DNA from: Elephas maximus indicus
Taxonomy: Eukaryota; Chordata; Mammalia; Proboscidea; Elephantidae
Assembly: GCF_024166365.1 (NCBI RefSeq)
Contig: NC_064827.1
Span: forward strand, 9,899,001 to 9,963,000
Direction of reading: 5' to 3'
Length of the DNA stretch: 64,000 nt
In this document: positions 10,100-20,494 of the stretch, in pieces
Numbering within the stretch: the first letter of the stretch is position 1
How the letters are laid out: each line of letters begins with the position of its first letter
Notes under the pieces: generated by a model
Seen by the model: the letters and a program-made list of their open reading frames with translations, nothing else
What the model was told of the DNA's origin: nothing
Database searches by the model: none
Made by a program: the position numbers and the translations under genes

Positions 10100-11200
10100 A
10101 GAGGCGAGAAAGAGGGGGCCGTTCGGAGACCAAGCCCACCCCAGAGGGCTCGCACCCTCCCTCTCCTGACCCCACGGATCCGGCAGACCCCATTCTGTCC
10201 CCGGAGCGCGGGAGGGCCCACGCCCTCCCCGCCTTCTCAGCCCCTTCAGCCTTGGCTGGAGCCATCTGAGTCGGCCGAGGGCGCCCCGAGGCCACCTGCC
10301 GCTCCGGGACTCAGGGATAAAAGGGTCCTGACCCCACTCCTGCCTGAGGACTGGAGTCGCGAACTTCCCGGGAGAGCCTCGGAACGGGTTCCCCCCACGC
10401 CCCGGACGAACAGAGGCCCGGGTCACCCAGGGCCGGCGCGCCCGCACCCTCTCGCCGGCCGGCGCGGCCGCACTTTCCCGGGGCCGCAGCCCGGCGCGCC
10501 GCGCTCGCTCTTCCAGGCGCCGAGCCCGCCGCCGAGCCCGAGCCCCTCTCGGCCTCTCTCCTGGGGCCGCCTCCGCCACGGCCACGGCCACCGCGCGCGG
10601 AGTCTGCCGTGTGAGCGCTGGACCGGCTAGGGGAGGGCTCGGAGCGCGGCGCCCGGGACCCCGCGGGGAGGCGCGCCGCGCGCTCACTCACCTCGGGCCG
10701 CCGCTCCAACCTGCACCGCCGGACGCCGGCAGCCAGCGCCCGGCTCCGAGGGCCGGGGAGGGGACGGGCCGGGGGCGGGCCGGGGCGGGCCGGGGGCGGG
10801 GCGAGGGCCGCGGCGCCAGAATTGAACCCCGGCGTGCACGGTGCCGTGCCCTCGATGGCCGCTGCAGAGTTGGGGAGACAAGCGAGCCTCGAGGCCGCGT
10901 GAGGGACGAGCGTGGCTGCGCGCCTTCCTCCTCCAGCCTCGAGGTCGGGGGCGGGACGCTCCAGCGCGCGGGGCCCCAGGCGATCCCCCAAACCTGGACG
11001 CACCCCACTCTTGGCGGCGCGGCTTTGTAGGGCGGCGTGGCGACCCAGTGCGCCTGCGCGCGGCTCAGACTGCCCGCTACGCTCTAGGCCACCGCCCGGC
11101 CGGCGCCACTCTGACCCTGGCCCCCCGCGCCTGTGCTCTGGCGCGCGCCTCCTACGCACGTGTGTGCACGTCTCCCCTGGGAGGGAAAGAGTCCTTCCCC
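10100..11200. promoter_or_regulatory. CpG island, probable KANK1 promoter
   Basis: About 1.1 kb of very GC- and CpG-rich sequence with no interspersed repeats, flanked on both sides by ordinary repeat-rich DNA. Three GGGGCGGG-type GC boxes (Sp/KLF sites) lie at 10771-10779, 10782-10789 and 10792-10802, about 11 bp apart. There is no evident TATA box. Human KANK1 lies downstream of DOCK8 in the same orientation and starts in a CpG island, so a minus-strand promoter is the simplest reading. A bidirectional or antisense transcript cannot be excluded. Long open frames across the island on both strands are a by-product of its base composition. Confidence 0.75.
10692..10760 (-). other. Candidate non-coding first exon (KANK1-like), 3' edge at 10692
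   Basis: On the minus strand the sequence CCCGAG|GTGAGT makes a near-perfect splice donor with the last exonic base at 10692. It lies 80-110 bp downstream (minus sense) of the GC-box cluster, where a first exon would be expected. The upstream edge (transcription start) is a guess. No start codon in good context leads to a conserved protein, so the exon would be 5' UTR, as I recall for KANK1. The gene assignment is by synteny only, and no KANK1 coding exon is in the window. Confidence 0.45.
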
Positions 11201-11727
11201 CCGTCAAACCTGCGTCAGTTGGTCCTGTCACCTCGGAGGGGACAGGCGCGGGAGGCTGGCACGGTGGACCCCACTGCCAGCGCCAGGAGCTGTCCCCACC
11301 CTCCAGGCCGCCGAGACAGTGCCCTGCGCTGAGGGTTTGACTTCTGTCCCCCATGAGGGCGGGCACTGATGTCCTGCAGGTGCCTCAGCAGGACGTTCCC
11401 TGGGGCGGCCGGAACACTCCAGCCGGGACTGGTCATGTGTCTGCCGTGCGTGCGCTCCAGCTTGGCTGCAGGACCCAGGTCTCGGTGGAAAGAGTGGGGG
11501 GTGGGGGGACTCCATGGAAGGCGCAGTCCTTCCTCGGGACCGAGCTGGGAAGCCAGACGCCTGATTCAGAGCAGCCTCCGTGAGTGCAAGTGAAATGATT
11601 AGGGACCCAGAGGCTGTGGCTTGAGTTCTGAAGACGGTTTGAATAAACAGCTTGGGCCAGGAGGACTGACCTTATTAAATTAAAAAAAACAACAACAACA
11701 GGCAAACAGGTATTGCCCAGTCAAAAA
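11201..11727. other. Right shore of the CpG island
   Basis: Moderately GC-rich unique sequence, upstream of the putative minus-strand promoter. Open frames here are unsupported. Confidence 0.5.
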
Positions 11728-12255
11728 GTCCCTGGGTGGTGAAAAGATTTTGCACTTGACTACTAGCCTAAAGGAAACCCTGGTGTCCTAATGGTTAAGA
11801 GCTACTGTTGCTAACCAAAAGGTGGGCAGTTCGAGTCCACCAGGAGCTCCTTGGAAACTCTATGGGGCAGTCCTTCCCTGTTGGGTAGGGTCGCAATGAG
11901 TCAGAATCAACTCGACAGCAACAGGTTTTACTAGGCTAAAGGAAACATTGGTGGCACAGTCCTTGAGAGTCACAGCTGTGAGCAAAATGGTCACCAGTTG
12001 GAATCCAACAGGCGCTCCTTGGAAACCCTATGAGGCAGACCTACTCTGTCCTATAGGGTACCTATGAGATGGAAATCAACTCAATGGCGATGGTTGGGTT
12101 TGGTTACTAGCCTAAAAAGGAGCCCTGGTGGTGCAGTGGTTAAAGTGCTCAGCTGCTAACTAAAAGGCTCAGTAAAGATTCCAGCCTTGGAAACCCTATG
12201 GGACAGCTCGATTCTGTCCTATAGTGTCACTATGAGTCAGAATCAGTGGTCTCAC
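11728..12255 (+). mobile_element. Cluster of serially inserted AfroSINEs sharing one target
   Basis: An old SINE head (11728-11760) is followed by TACTAGCCTAAA at 11761, a full SINE (11773-11928), TACTAGGCTAAA at 11929, a second SINE (11941-12104), TACTAGCCTAAA at 12105 and a third, internally shortened SINE (12117-12248). All are in sense orientation. The thrice-repeated 12-mer looks like one target-site sequence reused or duplicated. Confidence 0.85.
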
Positions 12256-13464
12256 TAAGGGGGTGTGAGGGGCCTAGACTGCACTGGGTGACACTGTTAG
12301 AAGGAGTGACACCAAAATGACATCTGTAAAATTTTGTATAAAATTTCAGCAGAAATTTCTTACTTTTTATAAAAATATCCCCGTAGATGGAACAACAAAA
12401 GAAATTTTTATAAGCCCAGCTTACATGTGTGGATATACCTACAAGGCTAAAACTTTGTGCTGATTGACTTTTTGAACCTTCTAGCACACTCTGGTCAGAG
12501 CTGTCATTATCACCCGATTACAGTGACGCTTCCAACCACGAGGTTTTGTCTGCTGGAGCTACAAGCACCACCGTTGTTTTCATTGCTGCCAATGTTTTTG
12601 TAGCCGCTGATTTCGTCAAAATTTCTGGTGTTTAAGCTACAATGGAGCCCTGGTGGAGCAGTGGTTAAGAGCTCAGCTGCTAACCAAAAGGTCAGCAGTT
12701 CAAATCCACCAGCTGCTCCTTGGAAACCCTATGGGGGCACTTCTACTCTGAACTATAGCATCGCTGTGAGTCGGAATGGACTTGAGGGCAACAGGTTTGG
12801 GTTTTGGTTTTCAGCTACAATACTGTGGTAATTAGCATAGAGGGTGACACCATGAGTTACTCCACTGGGCAACGCCAACCCTAGTGATGCCACTGGTCAG
12901 AATTGATTCGACTGTGATGGATTTTTTTGTTTTGTTGTTGTTGTTGTTTTAAATCTTTTTTTATGAAATTAAAGGTTGGAGGTTTGAAACCACCCACTGG
13001 CAAGTTCTTTCCAAGGGACTTTGATTAATACTACAGAACCCTAGAGAACTCTCCTACCTACTGCCCATGGCCCTACACCAAACAGCTTCAGCCTCACTCC
13101 TCTGGAGAGCAACAGAGAGAGACCAGACGAGGATGATCCAGAAGGCCTGCTCTGCCCCTTTCTACACCCCAAAGCTCAGAACTCAGCTTTCACTAGTTGG
13201 CTTGCCACTTAGTTATAAGCACTACAAAGCGTAGGAAATAAACATAAAATAACCCAGTTGCTGCCTGTCTCAGAAAACACATACGATAATCATTACCTAA
13301 ATCTAGGAAGAAAACCGGAACCCTGCTGCCATCGAAGAAGAAAAGAGGACCCCATTTATTTTGACCTACAACATGAAAGCCCCACACTCCTTTCCTGGAA
13401 ACAAATGTGAAAGATAAAGGCGACTTGGATTCCTTTGTTTTAGTTACTTTCAAAAGTAAGGGAG
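12256..13464. other. Mostly unique sequence around one SINE
   Basis: Apart from the SINE at 12644-12812 and a T-rich, GTT-repeat stretch near 12925-12950, nothing is recognised. Confidence 0.45.
12644..12812 (+). mobile_element. AfroSINE, sense, with target duplication
   Basis: Flanked by AGCTACAAT at 12635-12643 and 12813-12821. Full head and the GGTTTGGGTTTTGGTTTT tail. Confidence 0.92.
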
Positions 13465-13645
13465 GGAGGGAGAAAGGGGGACCTTTGCTTAGGGGGTGCT
13501 GAATTTCCACGGATGGTGATGGAACAATGTAGAAAAGCATAGTGGCGATGGTTGTACACATGATGAACATAACCTCACTGAATTGTAAATGTGCAGATGG
13601 CTGAATTGGCAAATGTTATATATATTCTGACCACAGTATTAAAAA
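13465..13645 (+). mobile_element. L1M 3' tail fragment, sense
   Basis: GGGTGCTGAATTTCC, GATGGTTGTACACATG, CACTGAATTGTAAATG and TTGGCAAATGTTATAT are the end of an old L1 3' UTR. Confidence 0.7.
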
Positions 13646-13889
13646 AGTAAGTTAGGGTTCAGTTTACATGAAGCTGAACCCTGTAGGGTTAAGTTTTATG
13701 CTATTGAAGGATATGGCCCTAGTTCAGGAAATTTGAGCTTAGGAGTGAATAATCTTTATTCATCATGATAGTCTTCATTATCCGATTGTCACTATTATAA
13801 AATATTTATGGAACATTCAAAAGTGTGTGACGGTCTACTGGGATCCTAAGTGAAGGGATTATGTGTACAACCTGTCCCTGCAGACCCAC

Positions 13890-13982
13890 TATTTTTAGAA
13901 CATTTATTTATTTAACAATATTTTCCGAGTGCTACTGTGCTCAAGGCATTGGGTTAGGCTTTATAAAGGATGAAAAACAAAA
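13890..13982 (-). mobile_element. L2 fragment, antisense (weak)
   Basis: ACATTTATTTATTTAAC, GTGCTACTGTGCTCAAGGC.. resembles the L2 end but is diverged. Confidence 0.4.
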
Positions 13983-13984
13983 AA

Positions 13985-14191
13985 ACAAACCTGTTGCCAT
14001 CAAGTTGATTTCAACTCATGGTGACATCATGTGTGACAGAGTGGAACTGAGCTCCATGGATTTTCTTGACTGTGGTCTACACAGAAGCAGATCACCAGGC
14101 CTTTCCTCCTTGACACCGCTGGCTGGCTTTGAACTGCCAACCTTTAGGTTAGTAGTTGAGCATAAAATGTTTGTGCCACCCAGGGACCTTG
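13985..14191 (-). mobile_element. AfroSINE, long variant, antisense
   Basis: CCTGTTGCCATCAAGTTG to GTGCCACCCAGGGACC. Confidence 0.82.
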
Positions 14192-14419
14192 GAAATAGGT
14201 TTCGGTGCCATAAATTCTTTATTTATTTACAAGCTAGGAAATCATGATTCCGCGTTGATAGTTTGGAATGTCTCTATGGTCACAGAGAAAATGACTGCAA
14301 ACTGGAGGGGAGGCTCCTGGGGCCCTTTATCATGATGATGATGACACTATAATTACTCTGCCCCCACCTCTCCCCACCCCAGCCCCACTGCTCTTCTCGC
14401 TGTTCTTAGAACACCCCAG

Positions 14420-15036
14420 GCGTGTTTCTGTCTTAGGACAGCTGTGCTTCATGTCCCCCAGCTGTCCCCCCAGATCTGCATGGCCCCTTCACCCACCATC
14501 ATAGCTCAAGTGTCACCCCCTCGGAGAGGCCTCTCCTCACCATGGTATTTAAAATCACACTCCCCCTATCAGGCTGGCCCACCTTCCTTCCCCTGCTCTT
14601 TCCCACTGCACTTATCACCGTCCACATCCTACGTGGGAATCTCTGGGTGGTGCAAATGGTTAATGGGCTTGGCTGCTCACCGAGAGGTTGGAGGCATGAG
14701 TCCATCTAGAGGTGCCTCAGAAGAAAGGCCTGGAGATCCACTTCAGAAAAATCAGCGTTTGAAAACCCTGTGGAGCACAGTTCTACTCGGACACACACGG
14801 GGTCGCCATGAGTTGAAATCGACTCAATGACAAAAGACAAATATCCTACATAATTCCCTTATTTATCATGTTCATGCTTGTCTCCCAACACCAGAATGTA
14901 AGTGCCACAAGGGCAAAGATTTTGGTCTCTTTTCTTCCTGACCCCTGCTTTGTTCACTGAGAATCCCTAACCCTAGAACAGTGCCTGGAATTGCCCTGCT
15001 TGTGGATACGTGTGTGCTGGATAAAATGATTAAATA
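14420..15036 (+). mobile_element. L2 LINE 3' end, sense, split by a SINE
   Basis: GTCACCCCCTCGGAGAGGCC, GCACTTATCACCGTCC, then after the SINE AGAATGTAAGTGCCAC and AACAGTGCCTGGAATTG, the L2 3' end. Confidence 0.72.
14637..14840 (+). mobile_element. AfroSINE, long variant, sense, in L2
   Basis: AATCTCTGGGTGGTGC to AAATCGACTCAATGAC. ATCCTAC is repeated at 14626 and about 14842. Confidence 0.85.
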
Positions 15037-15039
15037 ACA

Positions 15040-15412
15040 AGAAACCAAACCCATTGCCGTGGAGTCGATTCTGATTCATAGCAGAGTAGATCTGCCCCAC
15101 AGGGTTTCCAAGGAGCGGCTCCTGGATTTGAACTGCTGACCTCTTGGTTAGTAGCCATAGACCTTAACCACTTCACCACCAGGGCTCCCCAGCAGCAATA
15201 CCAAAACCAAAACTAAACCCATTCTAACTCATAGCGACCCTGTAGGACGGAGTAGAACCGCCCCATATGGCTTCCGAGGAGCACCTGGTGGATTCGAACT
15301 GTCAACCTTTTGGTTGGCAGCTGTAGCTCTTAACCACTACACCACCAGGGTTTCCCCAGTACTAATAAAACAAAACCCAGTGCCGTTGAGTTGATTCCGA
15401 TTACCAGTAGCA
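15040..15412 (-). mobile_element. Cluster of three antisense AfroSINEs with similar junctions
   Basis: Copies at 15042-15187 and 15204-15354, then a 34-bp tail-only piece at 15367-15400. The junctions read CCCAGCAGCAATA (15188), CCCAGTACTAATA (15355) and ACCAGTAGCAATA (15403). Confidence 0.75.
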
Positions 15413-16080
15413 ATAGGGGCCTTAAATTATCTTGGTATCAGAGTAGCTCAGTTGAAAATTTAATTGTCAGTTTATTTTCCAGCCATGCCACTTGAAATTT
15501 GGTAATGAAACTATGAAGAGACTTAGTCCAAATAGATGTTTCTGGAGAGGATTATCCCCTTTTAAAGAATATTTTCCCGTTTGCTGCAATGTTTACTTAT
15601 TAGCCAAAGAAGATATGAAAATTTCTAGAAACAAAAGTTCTGAAAACAGACGACGCTTTTAACTTAACAGAGAGATAAACCAAGTCAGGAGTAAAGTGTT
15701 TCTACTGCCAAGTCATATTCTGTCTAGTGACCCTATAAAGCCTGAACAAATATTTATTTACCTTTGACATCAGGAAACTCACTTGAGCAAATGATATTTC
15801 ATAATGAATGAAATCAAAGAACTTCCTTCCTTTATTTACTCTGGATAATCTACTAGTTTTTAGTATGGTTTTCTTCCCCCAGACACAGAGGAGGTATTGT
15901 GTGGTAGAAAGTTAGCACCTGTTCTAACTTTGCCCAGTTCTACCTAGAACTATTAACTATCATCTTGCTCATTTCAGAGTGTCAATTTACTAGTTGAGAG
16001 TGTATTTAATAAAGGTCTCATTAATACTGAATTTTTCTTCAAACCAACTTAACAGACCAGCTATAGTAATAAAGCTAAAC
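15413..16080. other. AT-rich unique sequence
   Basis: No open frame, repeat or regulatory motif recognised. Confidence 0.5.
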
Positions 16081-16350
16081 GCCCTGGTAGTTCCGTGGTA
16101 GGATTCTCACCTTCCAAGTAGGTTCAGTTCCTGCCCGTTGAACCTCATGCGTGGTCACCACCCATCTGTCAGTAGAGGCCTGCACGTTGCTAGGATGCTG
16201 ACCTGGTTTCCGTGGAGCTTCCAGACTATGATGGACCAGGAAGAAAGGCCTGGCAATCTACTTCCAAAAATCAGCCAATGAAAAACCTATGGATCACAAG
16301 GGTCCACACAGGTGGCCATGAGTCAGGGAGGGCTGATTTGATGGTAAACT
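16081..16350 (+). mobile_element. SINE with tRNA-Gly-like head, copy 1
   Basis: The head GGTAGTTCCGTGGTAGGATTC and a B-box-like GGTTCAGTTCC match tRNA-Gly rather than the usual AfroSINE head. A middle block (GTTTCCGTGGAGCTTCC) and the AAGGCCTGGCAATCTAC block shared with AfroSINE follow, then a GGTGGCCATGAGTCAGG tail ending GGTAAACTAACAG. Homologous over its length to the copy at 47673-47980. Confidence 0.75.
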
Positions 16351-16351
16351 A

Positions 16352-16582
16352 ACAGTTATCAGGAGGGGTCAATCCCTGGAGAAGGACATCATGCAGGGCC
16401 AGTGAAAAAGAGGAAGACCTTCAATGAGATGGATTGACACAGTGGCTGCAACAATGGGCTCAAGCATAGCAACGATCGTGAGGGTGGCCAAGGACCAGGC
16501 AGTGTTTTGTTCTGTCGTGCACGGGGTCGCTATGAGCTGACATCCACTTGACAGCGCCTAACAGCAACGACAACAACAGCAA
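16352..16582 (+). mobile_element. RTE LINE 3' fragment, sense
   Basis: Runs from TTATCAGGAGGGGTC to the GCGCCTAACAGCAACGAC tail. It directly abuts the 3' end of the tRNA-Gly-headed SINE at 16081-16350. Confidence 0.82.
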
Positions 16583-16654
16583 CGAGTGCTAGGCAGCATG
16601 CCCGCATTATCTCTAAGTCTCCCAGTTCAAAGCATGCTGTACGCACTGTACACA

Positions 16655-16800
16655 CTGTTCATACTTGTACATAGTGTACATACTTCGGTCACACAGGAGA
16701 TGACTGAAACCCAGGAAGGTTAAGCAAGTTGCTAAGATCACAAGGTCAAGGCAGAGACACAAACTAAGGTGACCTGTCTGATTCCAAGGCCATCCCAGTT
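16655..16800 (-). mobile_element. MIR, antisense
   Basis: GGTTAAGCAAGTTGC, AAGATCACAAGGTC and GATTCCAAGGCC. Confidence 0.6.
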
Positions 16801-17067
16801 TCAGCATGTGCCTCCCTAACCCCGTCCAGCAGCCTGAACGGTGGCCTCATCCATTTATCTTTGCACTCGCGGCAGCAGCCAGCCTCTCTCCTGCGACAGT
16901 CTTGCCTATGCGCGAGATTGCAGCAGCGAAATCTTTTTCAGCTGGATTTCTATAGATTCCAGGAGATCCAAGGCAGATTCTTAACTGAAGAATAGTAGTA
17001 ACTCTTGACCTAGAAATGGACCATACCTCTACAACCATCCACAACGCCTTCCCATTGGCCTAATTTA

Positions 17068-18402
17068 AAAAAAAAAAAAATTGTTTATTGTGCTTTAAGT
17101 AAAAGTTTACGAATCAAGTCAGTCTCTCATACAAAAACTGAAACACGCCTTACTATGTACTCCTAGCTGCTCTACCCCTAATGAGACAGCACACTCCTCC
17201 TCTCCACCCTGTATTTCCATGTCCATTTGGCCAGCTTCTGACCCCCTCTGCCTTCTCATCTCACCTCCAGACAGGAGCTGCCCACACAGCCTCGTGCATC
17301 TACTTGAGCCAAGAAGCTCAGTCCTCACCAGTATCATTTTCTGTCTTATAGTCCAGTCTAAATCCCTGTCTGAAGAGTTGGCTTTGGGAATGATACCAGT
17401 CTTGGGCTAACTAAGGGTCCTGGGACCATAACCTTGGGGGTCCCTCTATTCTCAGACCATTAAGTCTGGCCTTTTTACGAGAATTTGAGGTCTGCATCCC
17501 GTTGTTCTCCTGCTCCATCTGGGATTCTCTGTTGTGTTCCCTGTCAGGGCAATCATTGGTGGTAACCAGGCACCATCTAGTTCTTCCGGTCTCAGGCTGA
17601 TGTAGTCTCTGGTTTTTGTGGCCCTTTCTGTCCCTTGGGCTCAGCTTTACCTTATGTCTTTGGTGTTCTTCATTTTCTTTTGCTCCATGTGGGTTGAAAA
17701 CAATTGATGCATCTTAGATGGCCACTTGCTAGCATTTAAGACCCCAGATGTCACTCACCAAAGCGGGATGCAGACTGTTCCTTGATACGTTTTGTTATGC
17801 CAGTTGACCCAGATGTCCCCTGAAACCATGGTCCCCAAACCCCCGCCCCTGCTACTCTGGCCTTCGAAGCATTTGGTTGTATTCAGGAAACTTCTTTGCT
17901 TTTGGTTTAGTCTAGTTGTGTTGACCTCGTCTGCATTGTGTGTTGTCTTTCCCTTCACCTAAAATAGTTCCTGTCTACTATCTAATTAGTCAATACCCCT
18001 CTCCCTTGCTCCCTACCCTTGTAACCATTAAAGAATATTTTCTTCTGTTTAAACTTTTTCGTGAGTTCTTATAATCAGGTCTCATACAGTATTTGTCCTT
18101 TTCCAACTGACTAATTGGAAACCCTGGTGGCCTAGTAGTTAAGAGCTATGGCTCCTAACCAAAAAGTTGGCAGTTTGAATCCACCAGGCGCTCCTTGGAA
18201 ACTCTATGGGGCAGTTCTACTCTGTCCTATAGGGTCGCTATAGGGATCAACTTGACAGCAATGGGTTTTTTTTTTTTTATTATTTTCACTCAGCATAATG
18301 GCTTCCAGAGTCCTCCATGTTATGAGATGGTTCACAGATTCATCGTTGTTCTTAATTGTTGCATAGTATTCCGTTATGTGAATACATCATAATTAAATCT
18401 TT
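17068..18402 (-). mobile_element. Lineage-type L1 3' end, antisense, split by a SINE
   Basis: From TTTATTGTGCTTTAAG (17086) through the GAAGAGTTGGC block, CATCTTAGATGGCCACTTGC and GAACCATGGTCCCC-type wording to TTCACTCAGCATAATGGC and GTAGTATTCCG, the classic reversed L1 3' region. The SINE at 18113-18275 interrupts it near ACTGACTAAT. Confidence 0.82.
18113..18275 (+). mobile_element. AfroSINE, sense, in L1
   Basis: GGAAACCCTGGTGGCCTAG to ATCAACTTGACAGCAATGGG plus a T-rich tail. The GAGTCGGA half of the terminal hairpin is deleted. Confidence 0.87.
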
Positions 18403-19125
18403 TTAATTAAACATTTTATTGTGGTGAAATATCTATAACAAATGTTGGCCATTTTAACCATTATTTTTTTATTTTATTTTAACCATTTTAAAGTGTACAA
18501 TCCAGTGACGTTAATTACATTCACCATGTTGTGTCGGAAACCCTGGTGGTGTAGTGATTAAATGTTAGGGCTGCTAACGAAAAGGCCGGCAGTTCGAGTC
18601 CACCAGGTGCTCCTTGGAAACTCTATGGGGCAGTTCTACTCTGTCCTGTAGGGTCGCTATGAGTCAGAATCGACTGGATGGCAATGGGTTCGGTTTTGGT
18701 TTTTTTATGTTGTTCCCATCACCACTATCTGCTTCCATGAGTTTTATATCACCCCAAAACGCAGAAACTAAGTACACCTTAAGCAATACCTTCCCGTTCC
18801 TTCTTCCCTCCTGCCCCTGGTAACCGCTAATAGACCTCAGTCTCTCTGCATTTGTCTATATTCTAGATAATTCATACAAGTGGGATCGTACAAAGCATAC
18901 CTTTTGTACCTGACTTGTTCCACTTGGTATAAATGATCTCCAGGTTTGTCTATGTCATAGCATCTATCAGGACTTCATTTCTCTTTATGCCTGAATAATA
19001 ACCATTGTGTGGATAGGCAACATTTTGTTTATCCTTCATTTGTTGATGAAACTTGCCTCCTGATTGGCTTTTCATTCTATGCATTCTATATGATGATTAG
19101 AACAACATCAACAACAAAAAGAAAC
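18403..19125 (-). mobile_element. L1M 3' region, antisense, split by a SINE
   Basis: ATTTTATTGTGGTGAAAT, TTTTAAAGTGTACAATCC, then after the SINE (18533-18706) CCTGGTAACCGCTAATAG and GTGGGATCGTACAAAGC. It is head to tail with the preceding younger L1. Confidence 0.75.
18533..18706 (+). mobile_element. AfroSINE, short variant, sense, in L1M
   Basis: Flanked by ATGTTGT at 18526-18532 and 18707-18713. Carries an almost intact terminal stem (GAGTCAGAATCGACT). Confidence 0.9.
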
Positions 19126-19243
19126 CATTTGCTACAATGGTTTCTAATATCCTAAAGTATCAAGTTGGTTCTTTTCAGAGGAGTTGGCGTAAGGGGCATG
19201 CAACAAGAAAGTCACCATGACTGGCCATGGTTCATGAAATCAC

Positions 19244-19271
19244 GAGTCGGAATAGGCTCAACGGCAACAGG
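19244..19271 (+). mobile_element. Tail-only SINE/RTE micro-insertion, sense
   Basis: GAGTCGGAATAGGCTCAACG then GCAACAGG, starting exactly at the first base of the terminal stem. Confidence 0.55.
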
Positions 19272-19604
19272 CACCGGTATTCTGTGCTGAGTGTTTTTCT
19301 AGGTCTGCAGACACAGGGAGAATCAAAACAAAATGAATAAATTCTAACCTTGCGCAGTTTCCCAGGTGATTCCCAAACTCATCCCGATTAAGAAACAACT
19401 GATCAGCCACCATAATTTTACAGATTGGGAGACCTGAGGCCCAGAACGATGACATTATAGCTCAAAGTCACTGAAAGAGAAGGGCCTGGAGATCGATTCT
19501 CTTAACTCCTAGTCCAGTAATTTTTTTTTTTTTAAATATCTCCCTGTTGGCCATATGTCCTCAATTTTCCAGAATACTCCCCTTTTAAAATAGTCCATTA
19601 TCCC

Positions 19605-19805
19605 CCAAGGAGACCCTGGATGATGCAAACAACATGCTCAACTGCTAACCAAAAGGTTGGAGGTTCAAGTCCACCCTGAGGTGCCTCGAAAGTAAGGCCT
19701 GGCAGTCTACTTTGGAAAAAACAGCCATTAAAAACCCTGTGGAGCACAGTTTTATGTTGACTCACATGGGCTTGCCATGAGTCAGAATCAATGGCCACTG
19801 GCATT
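19605..19805 (+). mobile_element. AfroSINE, long variant, sense
   Basis: GAGACCCTGGATGATGCAAAC to GTCAGAATCAATGGCC. TAATTTTTT-type T-run upstream. Confidence 0.83.
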
Positions 19806-19866
19806 GTCCTTAAAATTACAATCTTTGGTTTGCAAAATATGAACTCAAAAGCTATGCTATCCTTAA

Positions 19867-19901
19867 ACCCAGCAAACCCAGTGCCGCTGAGTCGATTCTG
19901 A
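19867..19901 (-). mobile_element. Tail-only SINE micro-insertion with target duplication
   Basis: Only 35 bp (CAGTGCCGCTGAGTCGATTC core) between exact copies of CTATCCTTAA at 19857-19866 and 19902-19911, so it is a complete insertion event, not decay of a longer copy. Confidence 0.82.
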
Positions 19902-19911
19902 CTATCCTTAA

Positions 19912-20494
19912 CAACTAAAGAAATTTAATACTGCTTGGGGCTCTCTCTTGTCACCATGGCACCCTGACTGGGATCACAGATGTTAACAGAGAGTAGTGGC
20001 AGAGAATCCTGACCCCAAATGAAGGAGGCAGTCATTGTTGGGGCTAGCTTCATTAAGATGTAGCTGTAACGGCCTATGTGGTATGCGTGCTCATAGTTCA
20101 TGGACAGGACCTCATTCATTCCCTTCATCAATGACACGGGAGGGATACTGTCGTAACTGCTCTTTTACTGTTGATGTACCTGAGATTCACTGACAAGTTC
20201 AAGTTCAAACAATTCATACACATGGCAGACACGGACTGAAATCCAGGTTTTCTGTCTCCATATATTGGAATGAAATAATCTGAGGGCAAATAAGAATTTC
20301 AGCTTATGTGTTTTTCTTCCTCTTCCAGCATGAATGGGCAACAAAGCACCTGCCACAAAGGTGGAAGAAACCTGTAGTTACTTTCCAGGCATGAACGTCC
20401 CCTCATGTGCCAAGGCCTCTCTTTTGCCAGCAGCTCTGTCCTCCTCTCAGGCTACACATTCCCACCAAATTGGACATGTTGAGGATAGGCCATT
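19912..20494. other. Unique sequence before the MLT2-like LTR
   Basis: Only short unsupported open frames. Confidence 0.45.

Noticed and set aside
10004..11366. Long open frames on both strands in the CpG island (up to 351 codons)
   Set aside because: GC-rich DNA has few stops. The translations are low-complexity Pro/Arg/Gly/Ala without any recognisable domain.
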